Positions 46,673-59,215 of a stretch of 64,000 bases of DNA are shown here, piece by piece. The notes below the pieces were generated by a model. That model saw only the letters and a list, made by a program, of their open reading frames with translations. It searched no databases and was not told the DNA's origin. The DNA is taken from positions 434,001-498,000 of the forward strand of contig NZ_JAIQXV010000001.1 in the NCBI RefSeq assembly GCF_020166415.1, in the 5' to 3' direction. The DNA is from Deinococcus multiflagellatus. Lineage in GTDB: Bacteria; Deinococcota; Deinococci; Deinococcales; Deinococcaceae. The stretch's first letter is position 1, and each line of letters begins with the position of its first letter. The translations under genes were made by a program, and so were the position numbers.

Positions 46673-47296
46673 ATGAACCGACTTGTGACCCTGGCCTGCG
46701 CCCTGCTGCTTTCCACAGCTTTCGCCGCCACGCTGGAAGGCACCTACGACGTGACCCAGCAGTTTTCTGGCGGCCAGAAAGCGCGCACTCAGCTGAAAAT
46801 CACCCGCAGCGGCGAGGCCCTGCGCTTCGAGTGGAACGGGGGGGCACGGGTGGGCTTGGGCCTGCAGATTGGGGACCATGTGGCGGTGGCCTTTGGGGGG
46901 CCCAACTGCGGCGTGGCCGCCTACGAGCGCAGCGGGCGCACCTTTTCCGGGATCTGGACCGTCACCGGCAAGGCCAAGGGCACCGAAAAATTCGACTGGG
47001 ACGGCCGAAAAGCCATGCGGACGCCTGTCAGCGGCGCCAACCCGGACGGCAGCACCTACCGCGGCGAATTGCTGCTGGGGGTTCAGGACGAGTACAGCGC
47101 AGTGGAGTGGCAAATTGGCGATGACACCACGCCCGGCGTGGGCCTGCTGAGCGACGACTTCTATGCCGTAGCCTTTGGAAGCGACCAGTGCTCGGTGGGG
47201 GTCTACAACGTCCTGGGCGGTGTGCTGGCTGGCCGCTTCTTCCAGGGCGAGGAACAGGATGATGTGCCCCTGGCTGAAGTGGCGACGCCCCGGTAA
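46673..47296 (+). CDS. Secreted protein with two related half-domains
   Basis: A 207-residue exported protein, signal peptide at residues 1-19 (T-A-F-A-A). The mature part contains two similar halves. The first has L-R-F-E-W-N-G-G-A-R-V-G-L-G-L-Q-I-G-D-H-V-A-V-A-F-G-G-P-N-C-G-V-A near 50-80; the second has Y-S-A-V-E-W-Q-I-G and G-V-G-L-L-S-D-D-F-Y-A-V-A-F-G-S-D-Q-C-S-V-G-V-Y near 143-180. Each half has one Cys in the same place. This suggests an internal duplication and a beta-rich fold. No family recognised; function unknown. Confidence 0.7.
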   Translation: MNRLVTLACALLLSTAFAATLEGTYDVTQQFSGGQKARTQLKITRSGEALRFEWNGGARVGLGLQIGDHVAVAFGGPNCGVAAYERSGRTFSGIWTVTGKAKGTEKFDWDGRKAMRTPVSGANPDGSTYRGELLLGVQDEYSAVEWQIGDDTTPGVGLLSDDFYAVAFGSDQCSVGVYNVLGGVLAGRFFQGEEQDDVPLAEVATPR

Positions 47297-47390
47297 GGAC
47301 CTGGGCATTCAAGCAACCCTCCTTTGGCCCAGTGGTACAACGGCGGAGAAGTCCCCGCTGCCCGGCGCACTGGCGCGCCTGCTGCTCAAA

Positions 47391-47531
47391 TTGCTGGGGG
47401 GCGTGCTCGTCGGGGCAATGCTGCTCGCGCTCGCCTGGCCCGGAGGACGCGCAGAGGCGCTCGTTGTCGCGCAGGCAGCATGCTGTGGTCTGATCGCCAC
47501 TGCCGCTTGGTGGAGTTGGCCCCGGCCTTGA
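47391..47531 (+). CDS. Possible 46-residue membrane protein
   Basis: A short frame with two hydrophobic stretches (L-V-G-A-M-L-L-A-L-A-W and L-V-V-A-Q-A-A-C-C-G-L-I-A-T-A-A-W-W) and the third-position GC bias of real genes. The bias extends upstream of any usable start codon; TTG 47391 is only the best available. It may be the end of a decayed gene. Weakly supported. Confidence 0.25.
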   Translation: MLGGVLVGAMLLALAWPGGRAEALVVAQAACCGLIATAAWWSWPRP

Positions 47532-47598
47532 AGTGTGGGGGCACGTCACAGGTGAGCCCGCACAGGGTTGGTTGAGGCCTTCTGCTGCAGGGGCAAGT

Positions 47599-47724
47599 CT
47601 GATCCGGACTGCCATCCCTTTCCGGGAACCCGTCTTTTTTCCTTTTCCCTCTGCTGCGCAGCCCGGTCAGTCCGGGCGAAAAAGTTCCGTCAGGTGTGAC
47701 GGAATTTTTCGGAATCCGTATCAG
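47599..47724. mobile_element. MITE-like repeat, copy 2 (intergenic)
   Basis: Ends CTGATCCGGA and TCCGTATCAG are inverted repeats (9 of 10). It contains the GTTCCGTCA-GGTG-TGACGGAA hairpin shared with the copy in nrdI at 35354-35496, in opposite orientation, but has a different inner hairpin. It lies in the gap between the secreted protein and secA. Confidence 0.75.
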
Positions 47725-47760
47725 CCCTCCACAGAGGACAATCTGACCAACACGCTGTTT

Positions 47761-47800
47761 TTCCCCTCCCCCCTCGTGGGGGAGGTCGGGAGGGGGGAAG
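47761..47800. repeat. G/C-block palindromic repeat, copy C
   Basis: CCCCTCCCCCC, a short loop, then GGGGGAGG and GGGAGGGGGG. Same design as 6424-6461 and 18727-18769. Beyond this and the MITE, 47532-48040 holds nothing I recognise. Confidence 0.5.
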
Positions 47801-48040
47801 CGGATCAAGCGGCCCAGACGACGTTTCTTCCATGGGCCACTCGCCACGCTTGAACACTGTCTGCATTCTTGCTCAGACGGTCGCTGTTCTTTTTCTCCTC
47901 GCTGAGGCCGCATGAAACCGTGGTTGGCACTGTTGAACCGAAATCTGTAGAAATCCGGCCGCATGCCCCCACGGGCGCGGCTCAGCGCCGACGCCCAGCT
48001 TAGGGTGGCCGAACTGACGGTGCAGTTCCGAATGAACGAA

Positions 48041-48064
48041 GGCGCCCACTTCTCTGTGGACGCC
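48041..48064 (-). terminator. Hairpin after secA
   Basis: GGCGTCCAC/GTGGGCGCC, 9-bp stem with one mismatch and 6-nt loop, just beyond the secA stop on the minus strand. T-run weak. Confidence 0.45.
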
Positions 48065-48081
48065 TTTGCTGGGGGCGAAAG

Positions 48082-50691
<2,610 letters not shown>

Positions 50692-50853
50692 GACAAGCGA
50701 GTATAACGCGCCCCGTGCCCGCAGGCGGCTGCGATTTCAGTGAGACAGGCGTAAGCATCTTGAGTCCTGTGGGCTCAGGGAGAATGAACGGTGGCTCTGG
50801 GCGCGGTGAAGGTGGGCCCGGTCACGCTCATGCGCCGCCCGTATGCTGCGCGC

Positions 50854-51318
50854 ATGACCAAGCCCGCACTGCTGCTCTCGTTCGCCCTGCTGCCGCTTCT
50901 GGCGTCCTGCGCGCCCCTGGCCTCACTGCTGGCGGCCCGCGACGCCGACGGCCCGGCGCCCCGCACCTCTGGGCCCCTCACCGTGGGGCAGACCTGGACC
51001 GTCAGCGGGCAACTGGAAGGCAGCCCGGTCACGGCCACCGTGGCGGTGCCGGATCTGGTCAGCGTGAGCGGCGGCACCGCCACCGTGGGCGGGCTGGATC
51101 AGGCCGACGCCTTTTCACGCGGGCGCCCAGGCTTCGCCGTGGCCACCTACGACGGGGACCGCCGCGTGCTGAACTTCGAGTGGATTGGCAACAGCGGCGA
51201 GCGCTACACCTGCCGTCTGGACACCCTGCTGAGCCTGCCCTACACCGGCCGCCTGACCCGCCTTCAGGGCACCAACGTCGCCACCGGGTCCTGCCAGGCC
51301 ACCGTTAGCCAGCCCTGA
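50854..51318 (+). CDS. Small lipoprotein of unknown function
   Basis: A 154-residue predicted lipoprotein. The signal sequence ends in the lipobox L-L-A-S-C with Cys19. The mature part is a beta-rich domain of about 130 residues with no recognised family (V-G-Q-T-W-T-V-S-G-Q near residue 48). TATGCT at 50842-50847 is 6 nt before the ATG, so the start is leaderless; a longer in-frame start upstream would bury the signal peptide and is rejected. Divergent from secA. Confidence 0.75.
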   Translation: MTKPALLLSFALLPLLASCAPLASLLAARDADGPAPRTSGPLTVGQTWTVSGQLEGSPVTATVAVPDLVSVSGGTATVGGLDQADAFSRGRPGFAVATYDGDRRVLNFEWIGNSGERYTCRLDTLLSLPYTGRLTRLQGTNVATGSCQATVSQP

Positions 51319-51355
51319 TAGGGGCGGGTCGCTTGGCCCCGCTCCTGCACTTCCT

Positions 51356-51375
51356 CGCCGCTGAAGCCCCGGGCC

Positions 51376-51384
<9 letters not shown>
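51356..51384. terminator. Near-perfect palindrome at the amidohydrolase stop
   Basis: CGCCGCTGA/TCAGCGGCG arms with GCCC/GGGC inside, overlapping the amidohydrolase stop codon. It sits between convergent genes and may end transcription from both sides. Confidence 0.5.
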
Positions 51385-52560
<1,176 letters not shown>

Positions 52561-52569
52561 GCGCGCCAT

Positions 52570-52705
52570 GCTAAGGGCCTCGCCCTTCTGTGACAACGGT
52601 GCAGGGGAGCGCCAAAACGTTGTTCGGTGCGAGGCATTCTTTTTGCTCCCCTCTCTGCTGCGCCGCTGTCCTCGTCAGCTCGGTTGATGTTCAAACCAAC
52701 CGCGC
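52570..52705. repeat. Dispersed intergenic repeat, family 2, copy b
   Basis: Shares with 30617-30750 the ordered blocks GCTAAGG-CCTCGCCC, GAGCGCC-AAACGTT, CGGTGCGAGGCA and CTCTGC-GCG-CGCTGT. It lies between the amidohydrolase start and the end of the alpha/beta hydrolase. Confidence 0.65.
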
Positions 52706-52709
52706 ACGT

Positions 52710-53657
52710 TTACCGGGTCTCTGCTTCGCTCCAGAAACGGTCCAGGGCCGCTTTCACCTCGCCCGGGCGGTCAAACTGGGGCAGGCCGTCGGTGCCCTCA
52801 ATGCGCACGGCCTGCACCCCCGGGCGCCCCAGCAGTTCGGGCAGACGTTCAAAAGAGGTAAACGCGTCCTGGTCGTACAGCACCAGCACCGGCACACTCA
52901 GGCGGGCGTACAGGTCACCGTAGGCGTCGGGCGTGAACAGCACGCCGCTGAGAAACGCCAGCGGACCGTACACCGCCCCCGGCTGGCGCGAGGTCTCCAG
53001 GGCGTAGGCCAGCAGGCCGTCGTCCACAGGCCCCCGGAACGAGCGGCTCAGGAAGTATTCGATGCTGGGGCGGGTGCGCAGCGCGCTGTACAGCGGCCCC
53101 GACACCGCGCGCAGGGCCCGGCCCGTGTTCGGGTTGGGTTCGCCCCGCGCCCGGCCCAGGCCAGTGGGGCTGATCAGGGCGAGGCGGCGGATGCGGGGGT
53201 CAGCCAGGGCGGCGCGGGCGGCGAACTCACTGCCCAGGCTCAGGGCCACCACGTCCACTTCGGTGCCCAGGGTGTCCAGCAGTGCCCGGAGGGCCGAGAC
53301 CATCAGGGCCGGGGTGTAGGGCACGTCGGGGCGGCCACTGCGGCCAAACCCGGGCCACTCCAGGGCGTACAGCGGGCGGCTGCCGGCGTAGGCGTCCCAC
53401 AGCGGCTTCATTTCGTAGGCACTGGCGGCGGCATTCACGCTGTGCAGCAGCACCAGCGGGCGCCCGGTCCCCCGGGGGTCGGCCGTGTAGGCCACCGCCC
53501 CGAAGCCGGGCAGGCTCAGCGTGCGCTGTTCGCCGCTCAGGGCGGGGCGCAGCGCGGCCGTGGGCGCCGCCTGCGCCGCCGCCAGCCCCAAAGCGCCCAG
53601 CAGCGCCAGCACCAGCAGGGCCCGAACACCACGCAGCAGCGGCAGTGACCTTGACAT
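52710..53657 (-). CDS. Secreted alpha/beta-hydrolase-fold protein lacking the usual catalytic His
   Basis: A 315-residue protein with a signal peptide (residues 1-28) and an alpha/beta hydrolase fold. The nucleophile elbow reads V-V-A-L-S-L-G-S (Ser in A-L-S-L-G), and an acid is available in L-Y-D-Q-D-A-F. At the position where the family has G-x-x-H-x-P-Q-x-(E/D)-x-P, this protein has [12 protein letters not shown], with Gly in place of His. It may be inactive, use another residue, or be a binding protein. ATG 53657 fits the signal peptide; upstream frame is open but unlike a protein. Confidence 0.8.
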   Translation of the reverse strand: MSRSLPLLRGVRALLVLALLGALGLAAAQAAPTAALRPALSGEQRTLSLPGFGAVAYTADPRGTGRPLVLLHSVNAAASAYEMKPLWDAYAGSRPLYALEWPGFGRSGRPDVPYTPALMVSALRALLDTLGTEVDVVALSLGSEFAARAALADPRIRRLALISPTGLGRARGEPNPNTGRALRAVSGPLYSALRTRPSIEYFLSRSFRGPVDDGLLAYALETSRQPGAVYGPLAFLSGVLFTPDAYGDLYARLSVPVLVLYDQDAFTSFERLPELLGRPGVQAVRIEGTDGLPQFDRPGEVKAALDRFWSEAETR

Positions 53658-53767
53658 GCCCTGCATCTTGGCCGGTCCAGGCGGCGCGGTACTGTCGGCG
53701 CGGCTGCACTTGGGGCCCACACGGCGAGGCCGGGCCGCCCCGGCCCCATGCTCTATGCTGCCCGGCG

Positions 53768-54757
53768 ATGCGCCCCGAACTGCTGTCCCGCGTGCTGTCG
53801 CTGCTGCCCCAGTCTGCCCAGAGGCCTGAACTGCGCGACTACCACGACATGCTGCGCGACTATCCGCAGCGGGGCGGCAAGGGCCTGCGCTCGGAGCTGC
53901 TGCTGCTCAGCGCCCGCGCCCACGGCCTGCAGGTCGGCGGGCCCGGCTGGGAAGGGGCGCTGTGGCTGGCCGCCGCCCTGGAACTGTTTCAGAACTGGGT
54001 GCTGATCCACGACGACATTGAAGACGACAGCGAGGACCGCCGGGGCCGCCCTGCGCTGCACCGCCTGCATGGCGTGCCGCTGGCCATCAATGCGGGCGAC
54101 GGCCTGCACGCCTACATGTGGGCGGCCGTGCACCGCGCCGGGGTGCCGGGGGGCATGGACGCCTTCTTGCAGATGATTCACCGCACCGCCGAGGGCCAGC
54201 ACCTCGACCTGTGCTGGGTGGAGCGCCGCGAGTGGGCGCTGCGCGAGGCCGATTACCTGGAAATGGTGCGCCTGAAAACCGCCTACTACACGGTGGTGGT
54301 GCCGCTCCAGCTGGGCGCGCTGGCCGCTGGGCAGGTGCCCCACCCCGGCTTTGAGGCGGCGGGCCTGGCCCTGGGCACCGCCTTTCAGATCCGCGACGAC
54401 GTGCTGAACCTGCTGGGCGATCCCCTCAAGTACGGCAAGGAAATCGGCGGCGACCTGCTGGAAGGCAAGCGCACCCTGATCGTGCTGCACTGGCTGCAGA
54501 GTGCCCCCGCAGAGCAGCGCGAGGTCTTTCTGGCCCAGATGGCCCGCCCGCGCCCCGACAAGGACCCGGCCACCGTGGCCCAGCTGCAGGCGTGGCTGCT
54601 GGAGAGCGGCAGTGTGGCCCACGCCCAGGCCTTCGCCGCCCAGGAAGCCGCCGCCGGCCTGAAGCTGCTGCAAGAGGCTCTGGCCGCCGCCCCCGGGGCC
54701 AGCGCCGCCGCCGAGCTGCTGCACACGGTGCGCGACCTCGCCACCCGCGAGGCGTGA
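53768..54757 (+). CDS. Polyprenyl (trans-isoprenyl) diphosphate synthase
   Basis: A 329-residue chain-elongating prenyltransferase. First Asp-rich motif I-H-D-D-I-E-D near residue 79, second Asp-rich motif I-R-D-D-V-L-N near 208, and a G-K-G-L-R box near 42. It joins isopentenyl diphosphate units to make the tail of quinones or carotenoid precursors such as GGPP; product length cannot be fixed from sequence here. TATGCT at 53754-53759 lies 8 nt before ATG 53768, so the start is leaderless; the long open frame upstream is not used. Confidence 0.92.
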   Translation: MRPELLSRVLSLLPQSAQRPELRDYHDMLRDYPQRGGKGLRSELLLLSARAHGLQVGGPGWEGALWLAAALELFQNWVLIHDDIEDDSEDRRGRPALHRLHGVPLAINAGDGLHAYMWAAVHRAGVPGGMDAFLQMIHRTAEGQHLDLCWVERREWALREADYLEMVRLKTAYYTVVVPLQLGALAAGQVPHPGFEAAGLALGTAFQIRDDVLNLLGDPLKYGKEIGGDLLEGKRTLIVLHWLQSAPAEQREVFLAQMARPRPDKDPATVAQLQAWLLESGSVAHAQAFAAQEAAAGLKLLQEALAAAPGASAAAELLHTVRDLATREA

Positions 54758-54764
54758 AGCCGGG

Positions 54765-55553
54765 TTAGGCCAGCAGCCCCAGCGCCGCCCCGGCAAAGGC
54801 GATAAAGCCCCGGTTCAGGGTGCGCAACTGCTCATCCTGGGGCTGCCCGCCGTGCAGGTACAGCGCCGTATTGAACTCAATGCCGAATGCCGGAATCCCG
54901 GCGCGCGCCCCGTGCACGCGGCTGAGGGTATCGGTGCTCCAGGGTTCGCCCACAGTCACCCGGGGGTCGGGGCTGTGGGCCAGCGCTGGGGCAAACGCCT
55001 GCTCGGCGGCCTGCTGCAGCGCGGGCCACAAGGCCAGCGGAAAGGTGGGGGCCTCGGCGGTGCCCGGCATCAGGCAGATGGCGGGGCGCGGCTTTCCAGT
55101 GTCGTGGCCCAGGGCCGGGCCGTGCGGCGCCATCGCGTGCCCCACGATCATCAGGCGGCTGCGCGGCGCTTCGGCCGAGAGCAGCGCGTCGAACGGGTCC
55201 CACAGGCGGCGCAGGCGGTCCTCGCGGGCCTCCTCGCCCAGCACAAAGCCGGGGGGATACAGCGTGTCCCGGTCAAAGCTCGTGAGTTTCAGCACCCCGT
55301 TGTCGGCCCGGTCCGCACGCTCGCGGTTGAGGTCGGCGGCAAAGCGGCTCCAGGGGGCCTGTATGTGGCGGGCGCCGGGGAGGTGGTACAGCAGGTCGGT
55401 GTAGGGATCGCCGTCCAGAAACACGCGCCGCAGCAGGGCCTCGCGCGCAGCTGTGTCGAACATCGCCTCGCCCAGCATGCCCCACAGCACGTCCGCCGGC
55501 AGCTGCCCGGAAGAGTGGGGCGTGACGATCAACAGGTCGCGGAGCGGGGCCAT
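54765..55553 (-). CDS. N-formylglutamate amidohydrolase-family protein
   Basis: A 262-residue zinc-hydrolase-like protein. The family pattern is visible as V-T-P-H-S-S-G near residue 11, D-L-N-R-E near 70, and G-I-E-F-N-T-A-L-Y near 230. Members cut N-formylglutamate in histidine breakdown, but others have different amide substrates and no hut gene is nearby. TATGCT on the minus strand (55561-55566) is 7 nt before the ATG, so the start is leaderless. The downstream end is 7 bp from the convergent polyprenyl synthase stop. Confidence 0.8.
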   Translation of the reverse strand: MAPLRDLLIVTPHSSGQLPADVLWGMLGEAMFDTAAREALLRRVFLDGDPYTDLLYHLPGARHIQAPWSRFAADLNRERADRADNGVLKLTSFDRDTLYPPGFVLGEEAREDRLRRLWDPFDALLSAEAPRSRLMIVGHAMAPHGPALGHDTGKPRPAICLMPGTAEAPTFPLALWPALQQAAEQAFAPALAHSPDPRVTVGEPWSTDTLSRVHGARAGIPAFGIEFNTALYLHGGQPQDEQLRTLNRGFIAFAGAALGLLA

Positions 55554-55657
55554 GCGCCAGAGCATAGTGCAGCCTTTCCCAGCCGGGGCGGAGAGCGCCC
55601 AAGGGTGCTGCCACCCGTCAGAACCCTCTATCTGGTGAGCCATACCGCATGCAGCGT

Positions 55658-55665
55658 ATGTATCG
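55658..55665. repeat. Target-site duplication, left copy (ATGTATCG)
   Basis: Eight bases identical to 57683-57690, directly outside the left end of the IS4-family element. Confidence 0.8.
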
Positions 55666-55687
55666 CTGACTACCAGTCAAAACTCGT
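55666..55687. repeat. Left terminal inverted repeat of the IS4 element
   Basis: 22 bp, a perfect reverse complement of 57661-57682. Confidence 0.9.
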
Positions 55688-55755
55688 GAGGCGTCTTGGA
55701 ACTGCACTGAAGATCCGCATGAGAAGCACGTAAGTGTTCCGTGACAGCTGAGGCC

Positions 55756-55761
55756 TAGGAT
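55756..55761 (+). promoter_or_regulatory. -10 hexamer of the passenger lipoprotein
   Basis: TAGGAT, 8 nt before the ATG. It is inside the IS, so the passenger carries its own promoter. Confidence 0.5.
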
Positions 55762-55769
55762 ACGTCCAG

Positions 55770-56456
55770 ATGCTTAGAACCTTGGTCACGACCGCCTTCC
55801 TGATTTTGCCGACACTGCTCGCAGGCTGTAGGACGGCTACCCCGGTGGTGGATCCACATCTGCCGCCGATCAATCCGGGAGCCATGACCCTCACCGGCAC
55901 GCTTGATGCGAGCTGGCGTGCCAGCCCTAATGCTCAGATACGGCTTGAAGGGTCAAGGAAGGGGATGGGAGGCGGCGATACGGTCGGAACCGTCACGCTC
56001 CAGCCCAATGGCCGGTTCACCGCCATCTTGGAAGAGCGGCCTCTGCATCTCGTGGCTGCACAGCCCAATTTCGGCTCGTTATGCGAAGGAACCGGTGTCT
56101 CTGATGTCAAGCGGAGCGGAACCGTAGATTTGAATCGTGTGCGTACCACTTGGCTTAACTTTTCTGTGCTCAAAGACCAGGCCACACAGCCCGAACATGT
56201 GTATATTCGGTTGACGCCGAACGAGCTGTCGCGGGCACAGTATCTGGTGTACGCCGTAGGTGAAGGCAGCATTCACCTGGCTGAAAGCTGCCTGACGAAC
56301 GACCCCACGACGTATGCCGACACCCGATACACCGTGGACATTGATTTCACTCCAGGCTGGAACTTGATTGACATCAACGGCTATCGATCAAAACCGAACT
56401 GGTCGAACCTGGAATACCGCAAGTTGCCCCTGCCGGGCGAGCTCTATCTGAAGTAA
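55770..56456 (+). CDS. Lipoprotein of unknown function (IS4 passenger gene)
   Basis: A 228-residue predicted lipoprotein with lipobox L-L-A-G-C (Cys near residue 20). The mature part is rich in beta-forming residues: M-T-L-T-G-T-L-D-A-S-W near residue 38, V-T-L-Q-P-N-G-R-F-T-A-I-L near 75, and three further Cys residues at most. It resembles carboxypeptidase-regulatory or transthyretin-like secreted domains only in pattern. GC content is visibly lower than in the flanking chromosome. It lies between the left inverted repeat and the transposase, and its end overlaps the transposase end by 13 bp. Function unknown; it is not a known transposition gene. Confidence 0.75.
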   Translation: MLRTLVTTAFLILPTLLAGCRTATPVVDPHLPPINPGAMTLTGTLDASWRASPNAQIRLEGSRKGMGGGDTVGTVTLQPNGRFTAILEERPLHLVAAQPNFGSLCEGTGVSDVKRSGTVDLNRVRTTWLNFSVLKDQATQPEHVYIRLTPNELSRAQYLVYAVGEGSIHLAESCLTNDPTTYADTRYTVDIDFTPGWNLIDINGYRSKPNWSNLEYRKLPLPGELYLK

Positions 56457-57619
56457 ACGGGACCGCGCGCCGCATAGACAGCTTCCCTGCGCCGCTCACC
56501 CCTTCGTTGTCCTGCTCCTTGCTGGCCTGCCCCGTCAGCTGAAGGTTGGCCCTGTGTCTGACGAGCACTCAAAGGCATGAGCACATGTAAAACTCGCCAG
56601 GAGACAGGCGAAGGGTGAAGCAACAGATCTTGAAGATGGTCGAGGCCGAGTCGGAACACGGACACCGTGCGGTGTCCGTGTTTCTTCCGTTTCTCGGGCT
56701 GTCGAGTGGCGATGATTTGGCCCGTCACGCAAGCCCAGATAAAGGCGGCAGACACGCAGGTGAACAGCGTTGAGACACGTTCAGCCTGCGTCAGGCCGGT
56801 GTCTTCCAGATGGAAGCCTCTGGTTTTGAGAGCTGAGTGCAGAGTTTCTGCCTGCCAGCGCTGGGCATAGCGGCGGAGATTCACAGAAGCGTGGCCCCGA
56901 TAGGCGAGATACAGGACGTCTCCAGCGGCATTCTTGGTGGCACATAGGCGCAACGACACGCCATAGACGACCATCCGGCGATGCCAACAGCGAATCTCAC
57001 CCGTCTGAAGCTTTTTAAAGCAGGCCCAGACCGGCAGCTTGCCGGTTCCGATGGTGGCTGTTGCTGGGAGACGAATACAGGGCGCGATGCCGTGCTTCTC
57101 CAGAAACGTGAACCACGACGTGCCGATGAACTCGCGGTCTGCCAGCAAGCTTCCAATGCGTCGCTCGGGGCAGCACTGAAGGAACCGGGTCAGGAGTGCT
57201 TCACGCACCTGTTGCGAACTGCTCCCGCCGTGGGGGAGCAGCACCCACATCAGCGGCAGACTGAAGCCGTCCCAGACGGCAGAAAGCAGCAAGATATTGA
57301 CATCCTGCTTGCCGAGCTTCCAATTGGTGCGGTCTAAGATCAGGTGCAGCTCACTGTCTGGTAGGAAGGACAACGCGAAACGCGCAAAGAGATGGTCGGG
57401 AAATTCAAATCGGACAAAGCGGCGTAACCGTTGGTATCGCGTCTCCAATGAGCCAGGGAGATGTACATGGGTCTTCAGCGTGTACAGCACAACGCTGCGC
57501 GCCTGAATCATTGCCAGGATCAGGGCCGCCAGCACCTCGAGGCGGCGGGCATCAATTGGAAACGAAGACCGCAGGGCGGTCTGCAAGGTATCGTGTGGGT
57601 GTCGTTTCTGGGTTTTCAT
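56444..57619 (-). CDS. IS4-family transposase
   Basis: A 391-residue DDE transposase. First Asp in L-I-L-D-R-T-N-W, second in L-L-A-D-R-E-F-I-G, and the catalytic Glu in the YREK-like region R-W-Q-A-E-T-L-H-S-A-L-K-T-R-G-F. TAGGGT lies 9 nt before the ATG. The last 40 residues are Gly/Gln/Arg-rich and do not look like the rest of the protein; the reading frame may have been extended when the passenger region was acquired. The core appears intact, so the element may still be active. Confidence 0.88.
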   Translation of the reverse strand: MKTQKRHPHDTLQTALRSSFPIDARRLEVLAALILAMIQARSVVLYTLKTHVHLPGSLETRYQRLRRFVRFEFPDHLFARFALSFLPDSELHLILDRTNWKLGKQDVNILLLSAVWDGFSLPLMWVLLPHGGSSSQQVREALLTRFLQCCPERRIGSLLADREFIGTSWFTFLEKHGIAPCIRLPATATIGTGKLPVWACFKKLQTGEIRCWHRRMVVYGVSLRLCATKNAAGDVLYLAYRGHASVNLRRYAQRWQAETLHSALKTRGFHLEDTGLTQAERVSTLFTCVSAAFIWACVTGQIIATRQPEKRKKHGHRTVSVFRLGLDHLQDLLLHPSPVSWRVLHVLMPLSARQTQGQPSADGAGQQGAGQRRGERRREAVYAARGPVYFR

Positions 57620-57660
57620 CGCAGAAATACCCTACTGGAGCCGATTTTTCCTTGGCTGTT

Positions 57661-57682
57661 ACGAGTTTTGACTGGTAGTCAG
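57661..57682. repeat. Right terminal inverted repeat of the IS4 element
   Basis: 22 bp, a perfect reverse complement of 55666-55687. Confidence 0.9.
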
Positions 57683-57690
57683 ATGTATCG
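57683..57690. repeat. Target-site duplication, right copy (ATGTATCG)
   Basis: Identical to 55658-55665. Confidence 0.8.
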
Positions 57691-57730
57691 GATTGAAAAC
57701 AGAGAGGCTCGAGACTGCGGTGGCCGTGCT

Positions 57731-58264
57731 CTATCGCCTCGTGACGCTGACGCTCGCGCACGCCCGCTCTATCTCCAATACCTGCTCTCTATTATCGACC
57801 GATCCGTAGCACTCCACCACAATAGGCATGCCAAGCTCTAAAATTTCAGAGGAGTTAACGAAAAATCTCGACCGCTGCCTTCCAATAACAATCTCTCTTT
57901 TTCCCACCTTCTTTGTCTCGATAATATTTCTTGACTCCAAATGACCTCCCCTCGATCCAACTGTATGCAAGCCAATCCTAAGATTGATGCGTCGACTCCT
58001 ATCGTAAATATAGAACCTATCGATATCTTCTTGTATAAATTCAAACGTTTCAGATGCTTCGATCTTTATTTTAAAGTATGGCGAATCGTCCCTGAAATCC
58101 AGCGCAGTATCTTGCTCAAAAGGAACAATTTTTGCTCGCAGCGCCACTTCTTGTGCCTTTCTTTCCTGTAATCTTTTATTCGCATTGTGTTGTAAAGCCA
58201 AACCCACACCGACGACCCATACCGTAACAACGATGACCAGGAAAGCTTTAGGAGTGAGGGGCAT
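57731..58264 (-). CDS. Low-GC membrane-anchored protein of unknown function
   Basis: A 177-residue protein. One N-terminal membrane helix (F-L-V-I-V-V-T-V-W-V-V-G-V-G-L-A-L, residues 8-24) is followed by a charged connector (R-L-Q-E-R-K-A-Q-E) and a soluble domain of about 130 residues with no family I recognise. Base composition is far more AT-rich than any chromosomal gene here, and codons often end in A or T, indicating transfer from another source. It lies between an intact IS4 element and a decayed copy of the same IS, on the same strand as the decayed transposase and beyond its 3' end. No good promoter or ribosome site is visible. Confidence 0.55.
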   Translation of the reverse strand: MPLTPKAFLVIVVTVWVVGVGLALQHNANKRLQERKAQEVALRAKIVPFEQDTALDFRDDSPYFKIKIEASETFEFIQEDIDRFYIYDRSRRINLRIGLHTVGSRGGHLESRNIIETKKVGKREIVIGRQRSRFFVNSSEILELGMPIVVECYGSVDNREQVLEIERACASVSVTRR

Positions 58265-58489
58265 TTTACAAATTCCCGGTCAAGAAGGTATTGCAGAGTT
58301 GACCAAAAGCAAAAGCAGAAAGATCGAGCATGCCTTAGATTACCGCATTTTACTGGGACACACAGTTGGGCTGAGGAGTACAAGAGCGTTTAAGTTTCGC
58401 CACAGTTACAGAGGAGGATGCAGTACGACAGTCTGTAGTTAGGCCGATTTCCAAGAAAAGACAGAAACTGCGCGATGTCCATGCTCTCT

Positions 58490-59176
58490 GTACGTGATAC
58501 CTAGTTTGGCAGCATCGAAACCCTGTGAGTTCAGAGTAGAGTGTAGGTTTTCCCCTTGCTCCGCTGAGCGTCTCGCCTCAGATTTGGTGCTGGTTGACCA
58601 CTATATGTCAGTTACATCACCTCACCTGCGACATTCGTAGTAGGTGACTGAGCCCGTTGAGCCATCGAAAACACTGCACACCAATATATTCTCGTTCAAC
58701 GAGCTGACATTGAACGCGACACCCGTGGTAATCCGTGGGGGAGCCCTTTAAAAGCGCTTTCCGTATTCGCTGATCACTCGCGCCGTCATGCATGACCGGT
58801 ATCCACATGAGCGGGAGGCCTAGCGCTTCTGAACGCCGGAGAGCATCAGGACATCAATGTCCTGCTGGCCGAACTGCCAGTCCGTACAATCCAAAATCAG
58901 GCCACAAAATCGTCAAGTAGATAGAAAGGACCATGCAAGGCGCGCGAACATTGCACCTGGCACCTGGTATGGAGTGCAGCACTGGTTAGTACCGGATGGC
59001 CGGCTGAGCTTCAAATCTGACGTGATCCTCTGGCCTGTAAGCCTCTACAGTTCTCGCCAAAGTAAGGCGAGAATCAGTGCTGCAGACATTACGCTCTTTC
59101 GGACATTAACGGACAACGCAGACCTGAGCGCGGCTGACAACGTATCGTACGGGTGTCAGCTTCGAGTTCGCTGCAT
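58490..59176 (-). pseudogene. Decayed IS4-family transposase
   Basis: Pieces align with the intact transposase at 56444-57619. The minus strand from 59176 has ATGCAGCGAA then GACACCCGTACGATACGTTG, matching GACACCCACACGATACCTTG in the intact gene. A later piece (58617-58820) encodes L-M-W-I-P, H-D-G-A-S-D-Q-R-I-R-K-A-L-L, matching L-M-W-V-L-L-P-H-G-G ... Q-Q-V-R-E-A-L-L, then V-E-R-E-Y-I-G against A-D-R-E-F-I-G. There are stop codons, frameshifts and internal losses. The right end of the old IS is recognisable at 59216-59237. Confidence 0.75.
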
Positions 59177-59215
59177 CGCAGAAAGACCGTAAGCAGTCGA
59201 CTTTACGTTGCCCTC

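Larger units (their letters stand above)
55666..57682. mobile_element. IS4-family element carrying a lipoprotein passenger gene
   Basis: Length 2017 bp. The ends 55666-55687 and 57661-57682 are perfect 22-bp inverted repeats beginning CTGACTACCAGTC, with the 8-bp duplication ATGTATCG on both sides. Inside are the transposase (minus strand) and a complete lipoprotein gene (plus strand) that converge and overlap by 13 bp. A bare IS4-family element is usually 1.2-1.6 kb, so the extra length equals the lipoprotein unit. The clean duplication shows both genes moved together, and recently enough that the ends have not diverged. Confidence 0.85.
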
